Assembly (NCBI RefSeq): GCF_900496995.4
Contig: NC_044006.1
Location: forward strand, 22,218,214-22,282,213
Origin: Aquila chrysaetos chrysaetos
Lineage: Eukaryota; Chordata; Aves; Accipitriformes; Accipitridae
Direction of reading: 5' to 3'
DNA length: 64,000 nt
The notes under the pieces were generated by a model, which saw only the letters and a program-made list of their open reading frames with translations, was not told where the DNA came from and did not search any database. Position numbers and translations under genes: made by a program. Positions 24,701 to 37,330 of this stretch are shown one piece after another (positions within the stretch are counted from its first letter, which is position 1; each line of letters starts with the position of its first letter).

Positions 24701-25755
24701 CACAGAGTGAACACTCTTTATGGATATCTAATCTAAATTTAGCCAGAAATCTCCCCTGGTTGTGGATTTCTGCAATAGCACTCTCCAAAGCACTTGCCTT
24801 GGGAGAAGGTGAGTGGCTGTGCATTGTGTGTGGTGGTTGCAGGATCTGGACGGGTTCTTGCGCTACAGGTCTAGGGCCCTTCTGAAGAATAGGTAGAATT
24901 GTTGAGGAGAAGGAGGAAAAGAAAATGATACCTTGCTCTTAACCTTCCTCATGCCCTGTCTGTTGCTGAGCTTTAGACTGTAACCTTTCTCCTGTTTACT
25001 GAAGATGTTAGTTGCTGTTTTCGCAGCATGGGATAAGAAAGAAGCTGTGCAGAAGGAAAATTTGCACTCCTTTCTTGCCTCCTTCATGTTAAATTTTATT
25101 TCTGGATGTTGAAAAAGTCTGCTGTACCAGTAAGGCTTCCCAGAAGACTTTTTAGGCTCTGAGAGATGGGTCTGGATCCTGCACACGCTCTACATAATCT
25201 TCTTTCAAGCTTTCTACTCCCCCCCCCGCCCCCTCAGTTTTAGGATGTGGTTTGCACTAATCATGAATAGGTAGATCCGGTGCATTGAAGAACCTGAGAA
25301 CCGAGTACTGAACTCGTGAGGGGTTAGCATGATTTCCTGCAAAATTTTGTCAAAGCAGGGACTTTGGCTACTGTGCATTCCTATGTTGGTCTTTTGGTCC
25401 TTTGATCCAGGGCAGTATCTACTTCAAAAACTGAAGTTAAAACAATGTGAGTCTTTTGACTACAGCCAAACATAGACACTTGCAGACCTGAGTTTATTTA
25501 AAGCACTGAGTCTACCTAGCTCATGTTGAAATTGAAGAAAATTGCTGCAGGTTGGTATCTGCTGAAGCAGCTCTTTTTTTACTTTTTCAAGTCTAACCTC
25601 TCAGGTCTGTTTGCTTTAACTCAAAGGCTTCAGAGGTGTTGAAGAAAACCTAGAGCTTCTATGGATCCTTTCTGATTTTAACTGCCAGGACAGTTGGTGG
25701 TTTAGTATTAGCCAAATTTTGGACTCCTCTTAATGTCTTTTATTGGAAAAAAGGG

Positions 25756-25771
25756 ACACACACACACACAA
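25756..25771. repeat. (CA)n microsatellite, about 8 units
   Basis: Alternating ACACACACACACACAC directly after AAGGG. It is short and uninterrupted. Confidence 0.9.
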
Positions 25772-26904
25772 ATTCAGCTTGTTCACCCATCCTAGGAAAT
25801 AAAGAGAACTTGGACAGAAGGTACCAGTAATTCAGATGCAAGAATAGAAGTTAGCTATGCTGAAATCGCTCAAAAGGCTTTTTTTAAAAAAAAAAAAAAA
25901 TTCTGAAAAACCCAGTCTGTGCAAAGATACTGAAATGAGATTACAGTAGTAGCAGACTTGATTTGCATGAAGTTTTTCTCCTGTTCCTGTAGGTACAGTA
26001 CAAAGTGCTGAAATGGGATGTTTAAGCACTATGGAGATACAAGCAAACAAGAATATTCAGTGTTACAAAACATGGTCTGGATGAGGAGCCTGGTGAAGAC
26101 AGAGGGAAAGCATACTAATGAGTCAGGTAAATAGTGGGTTGTTTGTTGGGGTTTTTTAAATTTTTTTTTTTCTTTTCTCAAACCCAAGCAGGTTGGCAGT
26201 GGAGAGGGGAAAGAAAATAATTTCCCTTTTGGTGCCTCCAGCCACCACCTAATGAGCTACTGGCTGTGGACTCACATCTCACTGAACTGGCAAAGGTGAA
26301 CGATGCTGAGCTCTGTAGTTTTCAGATTTTCATAGCTACAGGTGGAAAATATTACATGAAAGAAAGGAGGCGAACTGAGGTGACGATTCAGCTCCCCTGG
26401 CTGGATGTGCAGGGTGGGGAAAACAGATCCAAATCCCAACAAAAATCTGTCTAACCACAAGGTTGTGAATACCCATAGCTCTGCTGGTACTTGCTCCCCA
26501 ACTGCTTATCACTGTCTTGTCTTCCATTTTATCCTTGCAATTCAAGGTAGAAACCATGCTTTTTCTGATAGTCCTTGACATGCAGTACGTATTTCTAGTT
26601 GTTCATGAAATAATAAGGCTAGATTGATGCTTGGTTTGGTTTCACTACGGTTTCTGGTGAGCAAGTACCTTCTTCAGAAACACAACCATGCTGTTGTCCT
26701 GCAAGGTGGGTGAAAGAACATTCAGGGATTCCCACCGTTTCTTCTCTCTCTGTGTAATGGGTTTGTCAAGGGTCTGCCTCATTGGTGTAGCACACGAGAA
26801 TGCTTTTGTCTCAGAGGCTGAGGGCTTAAAAAATACACAGAGCTCAGCTCATATTATTTGTTGTCTTCACTTTCTTTTTCTCATTTAATAAAAGCATATT
26901 TTTT

Positions 26905-26990
26905 CATATAAGAATAATGGTACTGAGTATGACTAAGGTCCATGTAGCCCTGTCTCCTCTTTGAAGGTGAGAGTATCTGATCATCTCTTT
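26905..26990 (-). repeat. Ancient CR1/L3-type LINE 3' end fragment
   Basis: The plus strand reads CATATAAGAATAATGGTACT, then GAGTATGACTAAGGTCCATG and TAGCCCTGTCTCC. This matches, with divergence, the 3' end shared by old amniote CR1/L3 LINEs (typically AAGAA-GGCCATACTGGGTCAGA followed by CCAAAGGTCCATCTAGCCC on this strand). Only the last 80 bp or so remain. Confidence 0.6.
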
Positions 26991-28775
26991 CTGAGTTTCA
27001 GCACCTGAAACTTTGAGGTAAAGTCTTTTTTCTTCCTAAATTGAGCTGGAATTTCAGTGCTTTTAAATTCTTTTCAGTAGAAGAAACTCAACTTTGCTGA
27101 TTCAGCTGCTCGTTCGCCATGACTCAGTTTGCAAAAAAACCTCCCCGAACTCTAAATCTGACACGCTGCAATGCAAACTGGTGTATAGGAATTGAGATTA
27201 TTTAAAAGCATCAGCTCTCTTTCAACAACCCTGGTCTGTGCTCCATAGTGTATTTTGATTTGGGGCATTACTCACTTATTGTCTACTCACTTATTGTCAG
27301 GCTGTATGCCTTTTGAGGCGAAAATGTGATGCTGGTTTGACTTGGAAAGAATGTTCCTGTTCTTATGAAGTACTTAGTTTTTTCCTGCTACCTGTTTTAG
27401 CATGTTCATGCAAATTGGTGAAACCCCCTGCTGATTACAAATGTCAAAATGTGAAGTAGATCAGACAAGCAAGTCTAAAAGGAGTAGGGGTTTTGTCTGC
27501 AAACCTTCATGATTCAGGACAACAATCACCTCTTGACTGAGAAATGTTAGGAAGAAATTGCTCAAAACCAAAGGCTTTTTTTTAGAATAATGCATTATGA
27601 AGTTGTTTTCATCTTCTGTGGAAGGAGGTGAAACTTTTTGGGCTGTGAGTAAAAGAGTGTGCATGGTTCTTGATGTCTTGAGACAAGCCAAGAAATCTAG
27701 CAATGAGTACACAGATTTTTGTCTCTATAGTAATAAATACTTAGTTTCATTGTAGTGCTTTTCATCTGCAAAATGCCTTGTTTTACAAAGGAGGGCAGAG
27801 TCTTGATTTCTATGTAGCAGATGCATGAGATGAGATGGCTGAGATCCCTGGCAAGGCTGAAAGCAGAACCTTAAAAACTGCTTTTTTTTTTTCAGGGAGA
27901 AGTAAAGGATAAGGGTGCTGAAGTCTGTTCTGGGCATATCAACTCAGGTCAATAGGCAGTGACAGACATGGTTGGGCTACTTCTGCCCAGTTTAAGTCTG
28001 TAGCCTGATATGATAAGGAAGCCAGTGCAGAGAGTCGAAGCCATCTAGTTAGCTGCAGGTAATAAAACATGAGATTTTTTTCTAAACACGACCATTGTCT
28101 GCACAAACACAACTGGGGCCAGTTGCATTCTGCCCTCATGCACCACAGTCTGTCTGCGTGGGACTGCTGTCACAAAGGAGAAATTCCCTTTTGTTCAAAG
28201 GGCACATCTGGCTGGTGGGTCTGTAAGAGGTCTCACGTACTAGGTCCTCAGCCACTGCTCTTGGAGTACACGCGTCTAGCTTGTGCCGTTCACTGGCCAG
28301 GCAGACATGGCTTTTGCTGTGAAGGATCTCACTGATTTTTTTTTTTTTTTTTTTACTGTGTGTTCTTTTGCTTTTGCAAAGCAGTAACTTTGGCTGATCT
28401 TGTGGCCTCAGGTCTAGAAAACATGGCAGGTTTTTTAGGCGGTGTCACCAAAATGAACATTGACACTAGCTACTTACTTGCTCCATTGTTAGGCAGTATC
28501 AGCTTTTCCACAGCTATTTCTGTAGAAGTAGTTGACATTTCTAGAGCTCTTTTTACATCTTTCCAGGCATCTGGCAGCCTATACATACCCAGTGGTTTAT
28601 GTTGGTATGATGGTTCATGAACTGGGCATGTGCCCTCCTGAAAATCCAGGCCACGTTCAGTCATGTCATATTATGACCGAGATCTTTATTGTGAATTACC
28701 TTAGAGAAAATGTAGGCTTTTTTCTGTTACACCACAATTAGTAGTTGCCCTGCATCTGTACAAACCCATGCCTGG

Positions 28776-28778
<3 letters not shown>

Positions 28779-28822
<44 letters not shown>
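28779..28822 (+). repeat. Poly-A tract of 44 bases
   Basis: An uninterrupted A44 run is followed by GAAGAAAGAAG. ATTAAA overlaps its start (28776-28781). It could be a simple homopolymer or the tail of a retroposed transcript. I recognise no source gene in the 500 bp upstream. Confidence 0.9.
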
Positions 28823-28824
<2 letters not shown>

Positions 28825-31800
28825 AGAAAGAAGAGTTCTGCAGAATCTTGGATATCTAGTGCTGACCTTGCTTTCTCAGTCTCTGACACAAATTGTTAAA
28901 TAATTATCACTTAAGAGTTGACCTTTCATAAATGCTACTTTGATGTTTATTCGTTTAAATTTTATTCACATAGTCCCATTTTGATAGAGTCTATAAAACG
29001 CTGTTGTTTTTTTATACTATAGAAGCAACAAAAGTTCATTTGCTAGGCAAATTCTCATGAATGAAGTCAGTAGATTTAAAAAAAACCCAAACAACAGAAC
29101 AAAAAAACCCTTTTCTGTCTAGTAGTCTTCTATAGTAACATTCATCACTTTACTGAAATTTTGCTTCTAATACTAGCTTTTTTCTAAATTCTGGCACATT
29201 CCTATGGGTATGTGGAATAAGCTACTGTGGTGGATTTATTTTTTTAAAGTTGTTAACAAAAAATAGTGTGTTAAGTAAGACAAATCCATGAGTTCTTTTT
29301 ACAATTTTTGGTTACATGAGGACTGTTGAAATAATTCCCCAGTCAGAATCAAATTTTAATGCAAATTCAGAGCAGAAATAATGAAATATTTTATTTCAAT
29401 AATGTTGAAAAATAGGCTGTGCTTATTCTAAAATAGTTTTAATCTGAAGCTGAAACAAAATGCAAACAATAGCATCAGGTTAAAAACTGTTGATCGTTAG
29501 CCAATGCAGCCGCTGCCAAAAATCTGCTCTTTCCAGTGTTCAGATTTTCATGAAACTGCCTTTTCAAATGCAAAATTTTCTGCCAGTGTAGTTACAAGAC
29601 AGGCATCCCACTTGCGTGACCACTGCATGCGCAGAACATGAGCTTAAGCTGGCCAGGAAATGAATGGATTTACTCCGTGTCTGTGGGAGAGGAGGTTGTG
29701 GCACACGCATTCATGCAAAAAGCTGGAGCAGGAGCAGATAGGAGCCAGCCTTCCCATGGGGGATTTTGGGGGTTCCCTAACGTTTCTGATGAGAGGAAGC
29801 CAGTACTGATCTGCATTACGCAAGGATGGGTTGGTGAAGCAGAACTGAGGAGAAAACAGCCTAAATCCAAACTTCCTTTTTCTTTCCTTTTGTAAACTCT
29901 TCAGCCCCTTCTCTGTAGCGTTGCAGGTTTTTGTGTGACACCTGTGCTATGGGTTTCACTCTTCTAGAAAGCATAAACAAGATTTTCGATAGCAAGGGCA
30001 GACCTGTGCTCTGCAGCTTCTCCGCACTGTTTGTCTGCAGAGCCTGCAGGCAACGTTGTTCCTTGTGATCAACCAGCCTTATTTTCTTTCCATTCCTGGT
30101 GCTTGTGAATGAGAAACAAGGGTGTAAGCAACAGGAAAAACCATCCTTTTCTTTCTTCTCTACGTGCTTTTTACACCTTTCCCACATACTTTGGTAGCGG
30201 AAAAGGCAAGTCACTTGGTCTGCGGTCATGGTCTTACTTGTCAAATTTCAGTTTACCAGTTACGAGCAAGTACAGAGATCTGTTGTGGTCTTTCTTCGCT
30301 TTGATTAAGATACTTTTGTGTTACTACTAGCTGGTACTATTCTTTCTATTTGTCTGCAATGGTGACAGGTTAAAAGTCAGGGAGGGACCCTCTCTTCAAT
30401 CTACCTGCCCAAACCACAATACTTCTATGGAGATATTTTAAGGAGCGCAAAGTCCCTGTGCAAAAGAGACAAATAACACTTTTTCATGCAGGGATGTCCA
30501 CCCGTTGTTCCAATCACTGTCCCAGGTACTAAAGTCTCTTCCTGAACTTGGTTGCTTGGACTTCTCGGAAAATGCTCATTAAATGCCACTGGCATCTTTT
30601 GAGCAGAAAAGTGGATCTGATAATGTCAATCTTCATTCAGTCTTTGTTGTCTTACAGGTTGCTAGCAGCACCGAGAATACCTTTTATGAGGTTTTCACAT
30701 CTGCGGAAACAGATCAGATTCTTGCAGATCAGATTCTTGATTACTTGCTATAGTTGTTAAAAGCAAAAGCAAGGGAACAAACATCTTCTTGGAATTTTAA
30801 AACATACTTACTGCCTTAATAGTTTTTATTTTGCAACACCTGAAATCACAAAAAGCTTGCAGTGCGCAGTTACTGAGCTACATATACTGAATGCATGTTC
30901 TTACTCGTTTTGAAACAAGAAACTAAAACACAGAGAAACTTCAACGCTTCCAAGATGACTTGAAATAAAAAAAAAAAAAACAGCACAAAACCTAAATGAG
31001 TATGATGCTTTGATCAATCATGTATTTGGGCTGTGTTTACACAGAGGATTAATTTTTTTCTCTTTCAGCCACCTGCAAACCTGAATCCTTGCTGTCTGGT
31101 CTTTTAAGACAGACAACACCCTCTGTGCCAGTAAAGAACATCTTTTATTCGAAGATGGCATTAGCTAGTCATCTTCATCCACTTACCTCCAGCTACCCTT
31201 CACATTAACCTGTGGTCTTCCTCGCAGAACCTGGATCCAGATGGGGCCTTTCCTGGCTGGGCCATCTCAGATTTGGCTACCAGATTTGGGCACAGTGTGA
31301 GTGGCTCTTATCTGGAGTCCCCTTCACCAGGCTGAAGTGCAAATCCTCCCCAAGGAGAGCTAGGAGGGACCTGAGATTCGGTCAAAAATGTGTATTGTGC
31401 TCATAATGTCTGAGCTCTTGCTCTGTGCCTCAGCTCCCCTAGCTATAAGACAGCAGCTTTTTAAAAATAAGGTCAAGTGGCCAGTGATGTGGAAGAGAAG
31501 ACATTAATTACTCTTTTCAGTAGAGATATGCATGCTACTACCATTTCTGAGAGTTCAGGGGAGGATCAGAAATAAATTAAGATCAAAGCCTGCGTGTGGC
31601 CTGTGAGCAGTCTTCTTTTGAGGCAAGCACGAGCGATATACTCTGCCAAGGGAAAGAGAACAGCAGTGTTGGTCAGTCATGCCAGTGCTCCATCAAGGAG
31701 TTGGCAGAGGACTTGGATTTTGCTGGTCTGGAACAGACAGATGGCTTTTCCCCTTTTGAGCCTCATTTCTGTGAGAAGTGTCTTTGACTCAATGACTGTC

Positions 31801-34512
31801 CCATAACATGGGATTTTGTTGATTTTTCTGATGGGTGTTGCTGCTGGATGACTGTGAAAAAGAAGGTAATCCTGGAAGTATCTAACTCGGTGTCTCCTCG
31901 TTGATAGTGCCTGCTCCATTAGGGGTGATTTTTCCATGACTGCCAGTGGCACCTGTGTACATCATTGCTGTGTTACAATAAGATGACTGCAGATATGACC
32001 AGCATCACATCGCCTTTGAATGGCCTTACTAGTTATCCAAATGCTAGAAATCTCACCACAGTTATATCGACTATTCATTTCCAGTCTCCTACTTAAAAGC
32101 TGCTTTCATGCCTGGAGTAGCAAAGTCCTGTTGAGCTCTCTGTAGGCATTGCCTTAAGCACCATTTTAATGAAGATTTTGATTGACATTACTAAATGACC
32201 CTTGATTTCTAACTGTAAATCAAGTCAAATGGAGATATTTGTGTAGAAGATGGGAGTTGATGAGGTTGGTCTCTGGCTATGTTGAGAGAGAGGTGTTGGA
32301 TAAAACTGGAAACCATCAAGAGCTCTTGGAGGAAAATGTGTGAGTGTAGATCCCTGCTGGCAGTTTTAGACTGGAAGCATCCTGGTAACAGAGGAGCACT
32401 GTGGTGCCTGTCAAATTGTACTCTCCTTCAGATCAGGTGTGCAGAGCTGGTGCTGGGACAGTAGCAAGCAGTGATAGTATAGGAAGGAGAATAGCAATTC
32501 CTTGCTGGCTCTCAGACTGGGAGGAGGCTGCCAACCATGATGCTTCTGCACAATTAAAAGGGATGAAGCCATCTTCTACAGTAAAAGGTAAGTGTGTAAT
32601 TCAGCTTTCTGTTTAGGGACTGACTGTGGTGGCCTAAGCACTATATGAAAATAAACCAACCAACTTGTTTTTACCTTTTCAGCGTTGTTTGTACTTAATA
32701 TAATTAAGCTGATTTTCCCCCTCATCTACCTTTCTATGGCGGCTTAGCACAACTGAAGAGAGGACACAGGCTGGCCTTCCGAGGAACCCTGATGTAAAAA
32801 TGTGGGTTTAAGAATGAGTCAGCTTTGCTTCACTCAAATGTCTATCCATTCTCTTTCATGGTTCAATAGGTCTGTACATCATTCATTGCTTGGAAACTCT
32901 TGTTCAGCTAAAATGACACCTTTGGTTAACTGACATTTTGAAAATCCCTGCTTTATTTTTGTCTGTATTAATACTATTCTCTTGTCCTTTCTCATCAGCA
33001 GGTTTCAAAGCCCTCTCTCAAGAGGGGAGTAGCATTATCCACTGTAGCTTGGTGCATGGGAGAGGAGGGTTTGTTCCAGGTGAAAGAGGAGGAAGCCACC
33101 CAGGTTTGATGAGCTCCAGTCCCAGGACCTGGATTCCTGAGCCCATCGCTTAAAGGTGAGCTCCCCCTTGCACTCAATTCAGCAAAGCTGCTCAGAGCAC
33201 AACTTTCAGCTTCGTTGCTCATCCAGCACACACATTGTAGCTGTGAGTATTACTGGGAGGACTGGAAGAGGTTATTTGGGCAGAGAAACAAGGACAGCTT
33301 TCACCAGTGCACCAGGCACCCTCTGCACCTAAGTCACATGTGCACAGGCTGTGAGGCACCTTTGAGTTTTGTGTGGAAAAGGGGCTTTACACTAGCTCCA
33401 TTTATGGCAATGCTGCAGGGCTGCTGGGTGCGGCCCGTTAATTCCACACATGAGCAGATTTGTCGTCCTTTCCCACCATAGGGTGTGTGCCCAGAGCTGA
33501 ACCAGCCTGTGAGCTGCTGGCCATCTTGGTGCCATTCTTCAACACCGCTCTTAGCCCCAGACCTCCCCTATCTCACGGTCATCAAGAGCCTACAGCTTGC
33601 TTTTTGCTTGTTGAGCATCATTTTTGCCAGGACAGCACAGGCAGCCCTTCCCCTGATCTGGAAGGCAAGATTTCTTAAAAAGACCCATTTATTCTTACTG
33701 ACTAGAAGGATCACAGAGTAGCACCAAGAAAAACAGTAACTGCGGTACACTGTCTGGCTTCCAGTTTAGTCTGTGCACTTGGCTGATGAGTAGCTCAGCA
33801 GTTCACAGTGCCTGCACCATCAGTATCACATCTGTGAGGACAATGTGCCGTGCTGGCTTGGGAGTGACATGTTGTTGGATTCAGTGACATCTGTGAGACT
33901 TTGAAGCACCTGACACTTGCAATTTGTCTTCCTCTTCATTTTCAAAATAGGTGATGGATGGCTTAACCCACCCCTTGCAGCAGTTTTTCCTAACTGATTT
34001 ACTCAGTGGCTGGTAAGGTTTTGAGTAGTAAGAATTTATAGTCTCTTTCTTGGGAAGGAAGACACTTTCTTCCTGCAAGCGATGTCTTCCACAGCTATTC
34101 TCATTATCTGCATAAATGCAGATCCTTGCTTGTCAGCCTCAGCAAACTGCTAATGGTAATGCATTCCCAAAATTAATTATGATGGATATGTGTGTGCATG
34201 ATTATTTCAGTGTGCTGCTTTTTATTTTCAGTCTTGTATCACGAGAGAGGTCACATGGAGGTGAGCTTCCACTTACATTTCTTATATAGAGTGATGAGAA
34301 CAATGGCACTACAATATTTATACATTTCTTCTCCAGCCCTTTCCTGATGTATTTTAATGTCTTGTCGGCTCTTTGCAGCCATGCCTGAATGGTGAGCAGG
34401 CACTTTGTTACTGACAGCCTAAGAAAAATAAGTCTTCCTGCTGAATGGTTGTCATCCAGCAAAAAGGCACACCAGAAATATTTTCCAGTATGTATTTTTC
34501 AGCTCTTACTTT

Positions 34513-35103
34513 GTCTGTGTCCTAGTTTCAGCTGGGATAGAGTTAACTGTCTTCCTAGTAGCTGGTACAGTGCTATGTTTTGAGTTCAGTATGAGAAGAA
34601 TGTTGATAACACCGATGTTTTCAGTTGCTGCTAGTAGTGTTTAGACTAATGTCAAGGATTTTTCAGCTTCTCATGCCCAGCCAGCGAGAAAGCTGGAGGG
34701 GCACAAGAAGTTGGCACAGGACACAGCCAGGGCACCTGACCCAAACTGGCCAACAGGGTATTCCATACCATATGACGTCCCATCTAGTATAGGAACTGGG
34801 AAGTGGGGGCGGGGAATCGCCGCTCGGGGGGACTAGCTGGGTGCCGGTCGGCGGGTGGTGAGCAATTGCACTGCGCATCATTTGTACATTCCAATCCTTT
34901 CATTATTGCTGTTGTCATTTTATTAGTGTTATCATTATCATTATCCGTTTCTTCTTTTCTGTTCTATTAAACTGTTCTTATCTCAACCCGTGGGTTTTGC
35001 TTCTTTTTCCCGATTTTCTCCCCCATCCCACTGGGTGGGGGGGGAGTGAGTGAGCGGCTGCGTGGTGCTTAGTTGCTGGCTGGGGTTAAACCACGACAGT
35101 CTG
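34513..35103 (+). mobile_element. Solo LTR (avian ERVL-like) with perfect 5-bp target site duplication
   Basis: The LTR spans 34518-35098 (581 bp). It starts TGTCCTAGTTTCAGCTGGGA and ends GGGGTTAAACCACGACA, the TG...CA ends of a retroviral LTR. It is flanked on both sides by GTCTG (34513-34517 and 35099-35103). Inside are CCATACCATATGACGTC, a GC-rich block with several CpGs (about 34801-34860), the poly(A) signal ATTAAA (34966-34971) and the TATCTCAACCCGTGGGTTTT region. A single LTR with matching duplications shows that the internal provirus was lost by LTR-LTR recombination. A 5-bp duplication fits class III (ERVL) elements. No viral gene remains. Confidence 0.92.
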
Positions 35104-35432
35104 CTACCACATTACTGATTTTTGCATCTTTAAAATTATTTTTATGCCAAAATCTAAACATTGCTGTGTGAGTTTCCTTCTTCTTCCAGACCTCTGATTA
35201 GTATCATGTAGATCTCTGAGTGGCTACTGGGGCATCACACTCTTAGCATTTTGCTAGGATTCTTCATGTTTCTAAGTTATGACAGACCATTTCTACACGA
35301 TCTCTGTTTTTACCTTCTTTTGTTTTGCCAGATACATCTCCAATGAATGAAAAATTGAGTCTTGGGGTTAAGTACTTTTGGAACAAAGAATATTCACTTT
35401 AAAAGATATACTCTTAACCAAGATGCTTCAAA

Positions 35433-35478
35433 TTTATTCACATGTGCTAGAAAGTAAGTTTTTAAAAACACTTTTATT
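35433..35478 (-). promoter_or_regulatory. CCR4: Candidate CCR4 polyadenylation signals
   Basis: Two AATAAA hexamers on the minus strand (complements of TTTATT at 35473-35478 and 35433-35438) are the nearest ones that I found downstream of the CCR4 stop. They would give a 3' UTR of about 750-800 nt. The stretch between them and the stop (35479-36219) is AT-rich, as expected for a cytokine-receptor 3' UTR. Use is inferred only. Confidence 0.4.
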
Positions 35479-36219
35479 CAAAAATATTTTAAACATTTTC
35501 CATGTTAATTAAAATACAGAATTGATATCCTGAATTACTGTGATAAAGTAATTAAAAATGCCTATATATAGACCTACACATAGGCATATGTGGCAGCTTG
35601 GATACCTAAGAGAAAGTGTGTCTATAACACAATATAATGCATTTGCTTTGCGTCTTTGTGCATGTAAAGAATATATTTTGTGTCCTTTTTCTTAATGACA
35701 AAGGGTGTATCCTTTCATCCTGAGATGAAACACTTAACAGTAGCAGGTACTGTTAATAGCTTGCTAAGAGTCAGAGTGAACAAGTTCTACACAGATCAGC
35801 TGTAGAATAAAAAAATATGGTAATAACCATCCTTCTTGAATAAATGAATTATTTTTCAAATGGACAGGGTGATGACACGTCTCTCCTCTGCCCCTCCGTG
35901 CAGGCTAACCTCTGTCTTGATGCTGGTGAAAAAGCAGCAGCATGGCACAGTGCTTTGCAGACAGCTGAGGCTGCTGTTACATCTGAGCAGTGATTTGTAA
36001 TTGCAGCCAATAAAACCTGTATGTCCATCTCCCACGTTTCACATCTAAGACACCTTCTGTCATAATATTCAGAAAATCTAGAGGCAGAAATCAAAGCTGA
36101 AGTAAGTAATTATCTGGCACTAGCTTATTGTTAAATGCACGTGCATTTGCTTAGCTTTTCAAAGTTACTGCTTTTGTCAGTTTGCTTGCTGGTGAGTTCA
36201 GTGGCTGGTCTGAAACACA

Positions 36220-37296
36220 TTACAGAGCGTCTTGATCCCCCGTAGATTGTGTGTGGAATGAATTAGTAGATTCAGTGTGGTAAGTGATGTGAACTCCGCA
36301 CCACTTGCAAATATCTCCAGGCAACCACCAGTTCTTAAAAAGCATCTTCACATACTTCTTAAATTTTTCCCCCATGAAGAAGTAGATGACTGGATTGAGG
36401 CAACAATGAAAAAGGCCGAGGATTTCCGTTACCTGGAAAGCATAGTCCAGATTCCTGCTCACTTGACAGTCTCTAATGACTCCCATGATTTCCAGCAGTT
36501 GTAAGAAAATAACAATGTTGTAAGGGGTCCAAAAGAAGAAAAACACTATCATGACAGCAAAGATCATCCTCACAGCCTTATTCTTTTTCTCATTTCTACA
36601 GTGAACTAATGTCTTAATGATCATGGAGTAGCAAAATGTCATAATTATAAAAGGGATTAGGAGCCCTAAAATGTTGATTTCCAAAGTGGAAAAAATTTTC
36701 CATGTTGTGAAATTGCCTGGATATCTTGGCTTGCAGGTAGTATAATTATGTTCGTTAAAAGATTCTCTAAATACAAGTTCTGGAACTGAGGCCGAAAGAG
36801 CTACTAGCCATACAACAAGGCTAGTAATCAAGCCATGGAAGGCAGTCCTTGCTTTCACGGAAAACACTGCACGAACAATTGCCAGGTATCTGTCTATGCT
36901 CATAAGCATAATAAAAAATATCCCACTGTAAAACCCAACCAGGTAGATCCACGAAATGATTTTACACCAGGGAGTTCCAAAAACCCATTGGTCTATTGTG
37001 AAATAAGACCAGAACGGCAAGGATAAAACAAAGAGCAGATCTGAGATGGCGAGGTTTAGCAGGTACACATCAGTCATGCTCTTCAGCCTCTTGTATTTGA
37101 AGAGGACCACAATGACCAGAGTGTTTCCCATGAGCCCAACCAGGAATACTAGGGTATACAGAACAGGTAGGAACGAGGCTGCAAACCTCTTGACGTTTTC
37201 CTTACTGCATGGTTTTGGAGCATCATTATAATTTTCGTAATAGTCATATGAGGTTGAGATTTCAACTTCAAATGACTCTGTACTTGAAGACCTCAT
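36220..37296 (-). CDS. CCR4: CCR4, C-C chemokine receptor type 4
   Basis: This seven-transmembrane Gi-coupled receptor for CCL17/CCL22-type chemokines directs Th2, regulatory and skin-homing T cells. The protein has 358 residues (human 360). Seven hydrophobic segments are visible. The DRYLAIV motif is at 135-141, NPVIY at 301-305, and the cysteines expected to form two disulfides are Cys30, Cys111, Cys188 and Cys277. Tyr17, 19, 20 and 23 in an acidic N-terminus are candidate sulfation sites. Sequons lie at Asn184 and Asn195. CCR4-specific features are KPC before TM1, [39 protein letters not shown] and the tail [10 protein letters not shown]. The frame is open further upstream, but the acceptor TTCTTTCCTTCTCAG (AG at 37313-37314) lies 16 nt before this ATG, so I chose this start. 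It is convergent with GLB1 as in mammals. CCR8 was considered and fits worse. Confidence 0.95.
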   Translation of the reverse strand: MRSSSTESFEVEISTSYDYYENYNDAPKPCSKENVKRFAASFLPVLYTLVFLVGLMGNTLVIVVLFKYKRLKSMTDVYLLNLAISDLLFVLSLPFWSYFTIDQWVFGTPWCKIISWIYLVGFYSGIFFIMLMSIDRYLAIVRAVFSVKARTAFHGLITSLVVWLVALSASVPELVFRESFNEHNYTTCKPRYPGNFTTWKIFSTLEINILGLLIPFIIMTFCYSMIIKTLVHCRNEKKNKAVRMIFAVMIVFFFFWTPYNIVIFLQLLEIMGVIRDCQVSRNLDYAFQVTEILGLFHCCLNPVIYFFMGEKFKKYVKMLFKNWWLPGDICKWCGVHITYHTESTNSFHTQSTGDQDAL

Positions 37297-37330
37297 GTTT
37301 TTTCCCCAGTTCCTGAGAAGGAAAGAACAT
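37297..37330 (-). promoter_or_regulatory. CCR4: CCR4 splice acceptor and short 5' UTR before the ATG
   Basis: On the minus strand a pyrimidine tract (TGTTCTTTCCTTCTCAG) ends at 37313, and GAACTGGGGAAAAAAC leads into ATG at 37296. This is a strong 3' splice site. It implies at least one non-coding 5' exon at a higher coordinate that I cannot place. Confidence 0.8.

Larger units (their letters stand above)
18736..34512. other. GLB1-CCR4 intergenic region, left part: no gene recognised
   Basis: About 15.8 kb has no recognisable exon, tRNA or intact mobile element. It contains a T-rich run (about 19360-19388), a (CA)8 tract (25756-25771), a 19-T run (28336-28354), a 44-A run (28779-28822) and a short ancient LINE scrap (26905-26990). 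The longest open frames (21386-21772 and 23594-23986, both minus) lack start context, family similarity and splice signals. A fast-evolving non-coding transcript cannot be excluded from sequence alone. Confidence 0.75.

Noticed and set aside
25385..25430. TTTTGGTCCTTTGATCCAGG-containing stretch resembling a CR1/L3 3' end
   Set aside because: Only about 25 bp is similar and the flanks do not continue the match, so it is not listed as a repeat.
36220..37296. Identification of the first receptor as CCR8
   Set aside because: The N-terminal KPC segment, EINILGL, the EKKNKAV loop and the TQST...DAL tail match CCR4 much better. The position next to GLB1 also fits CCR4.
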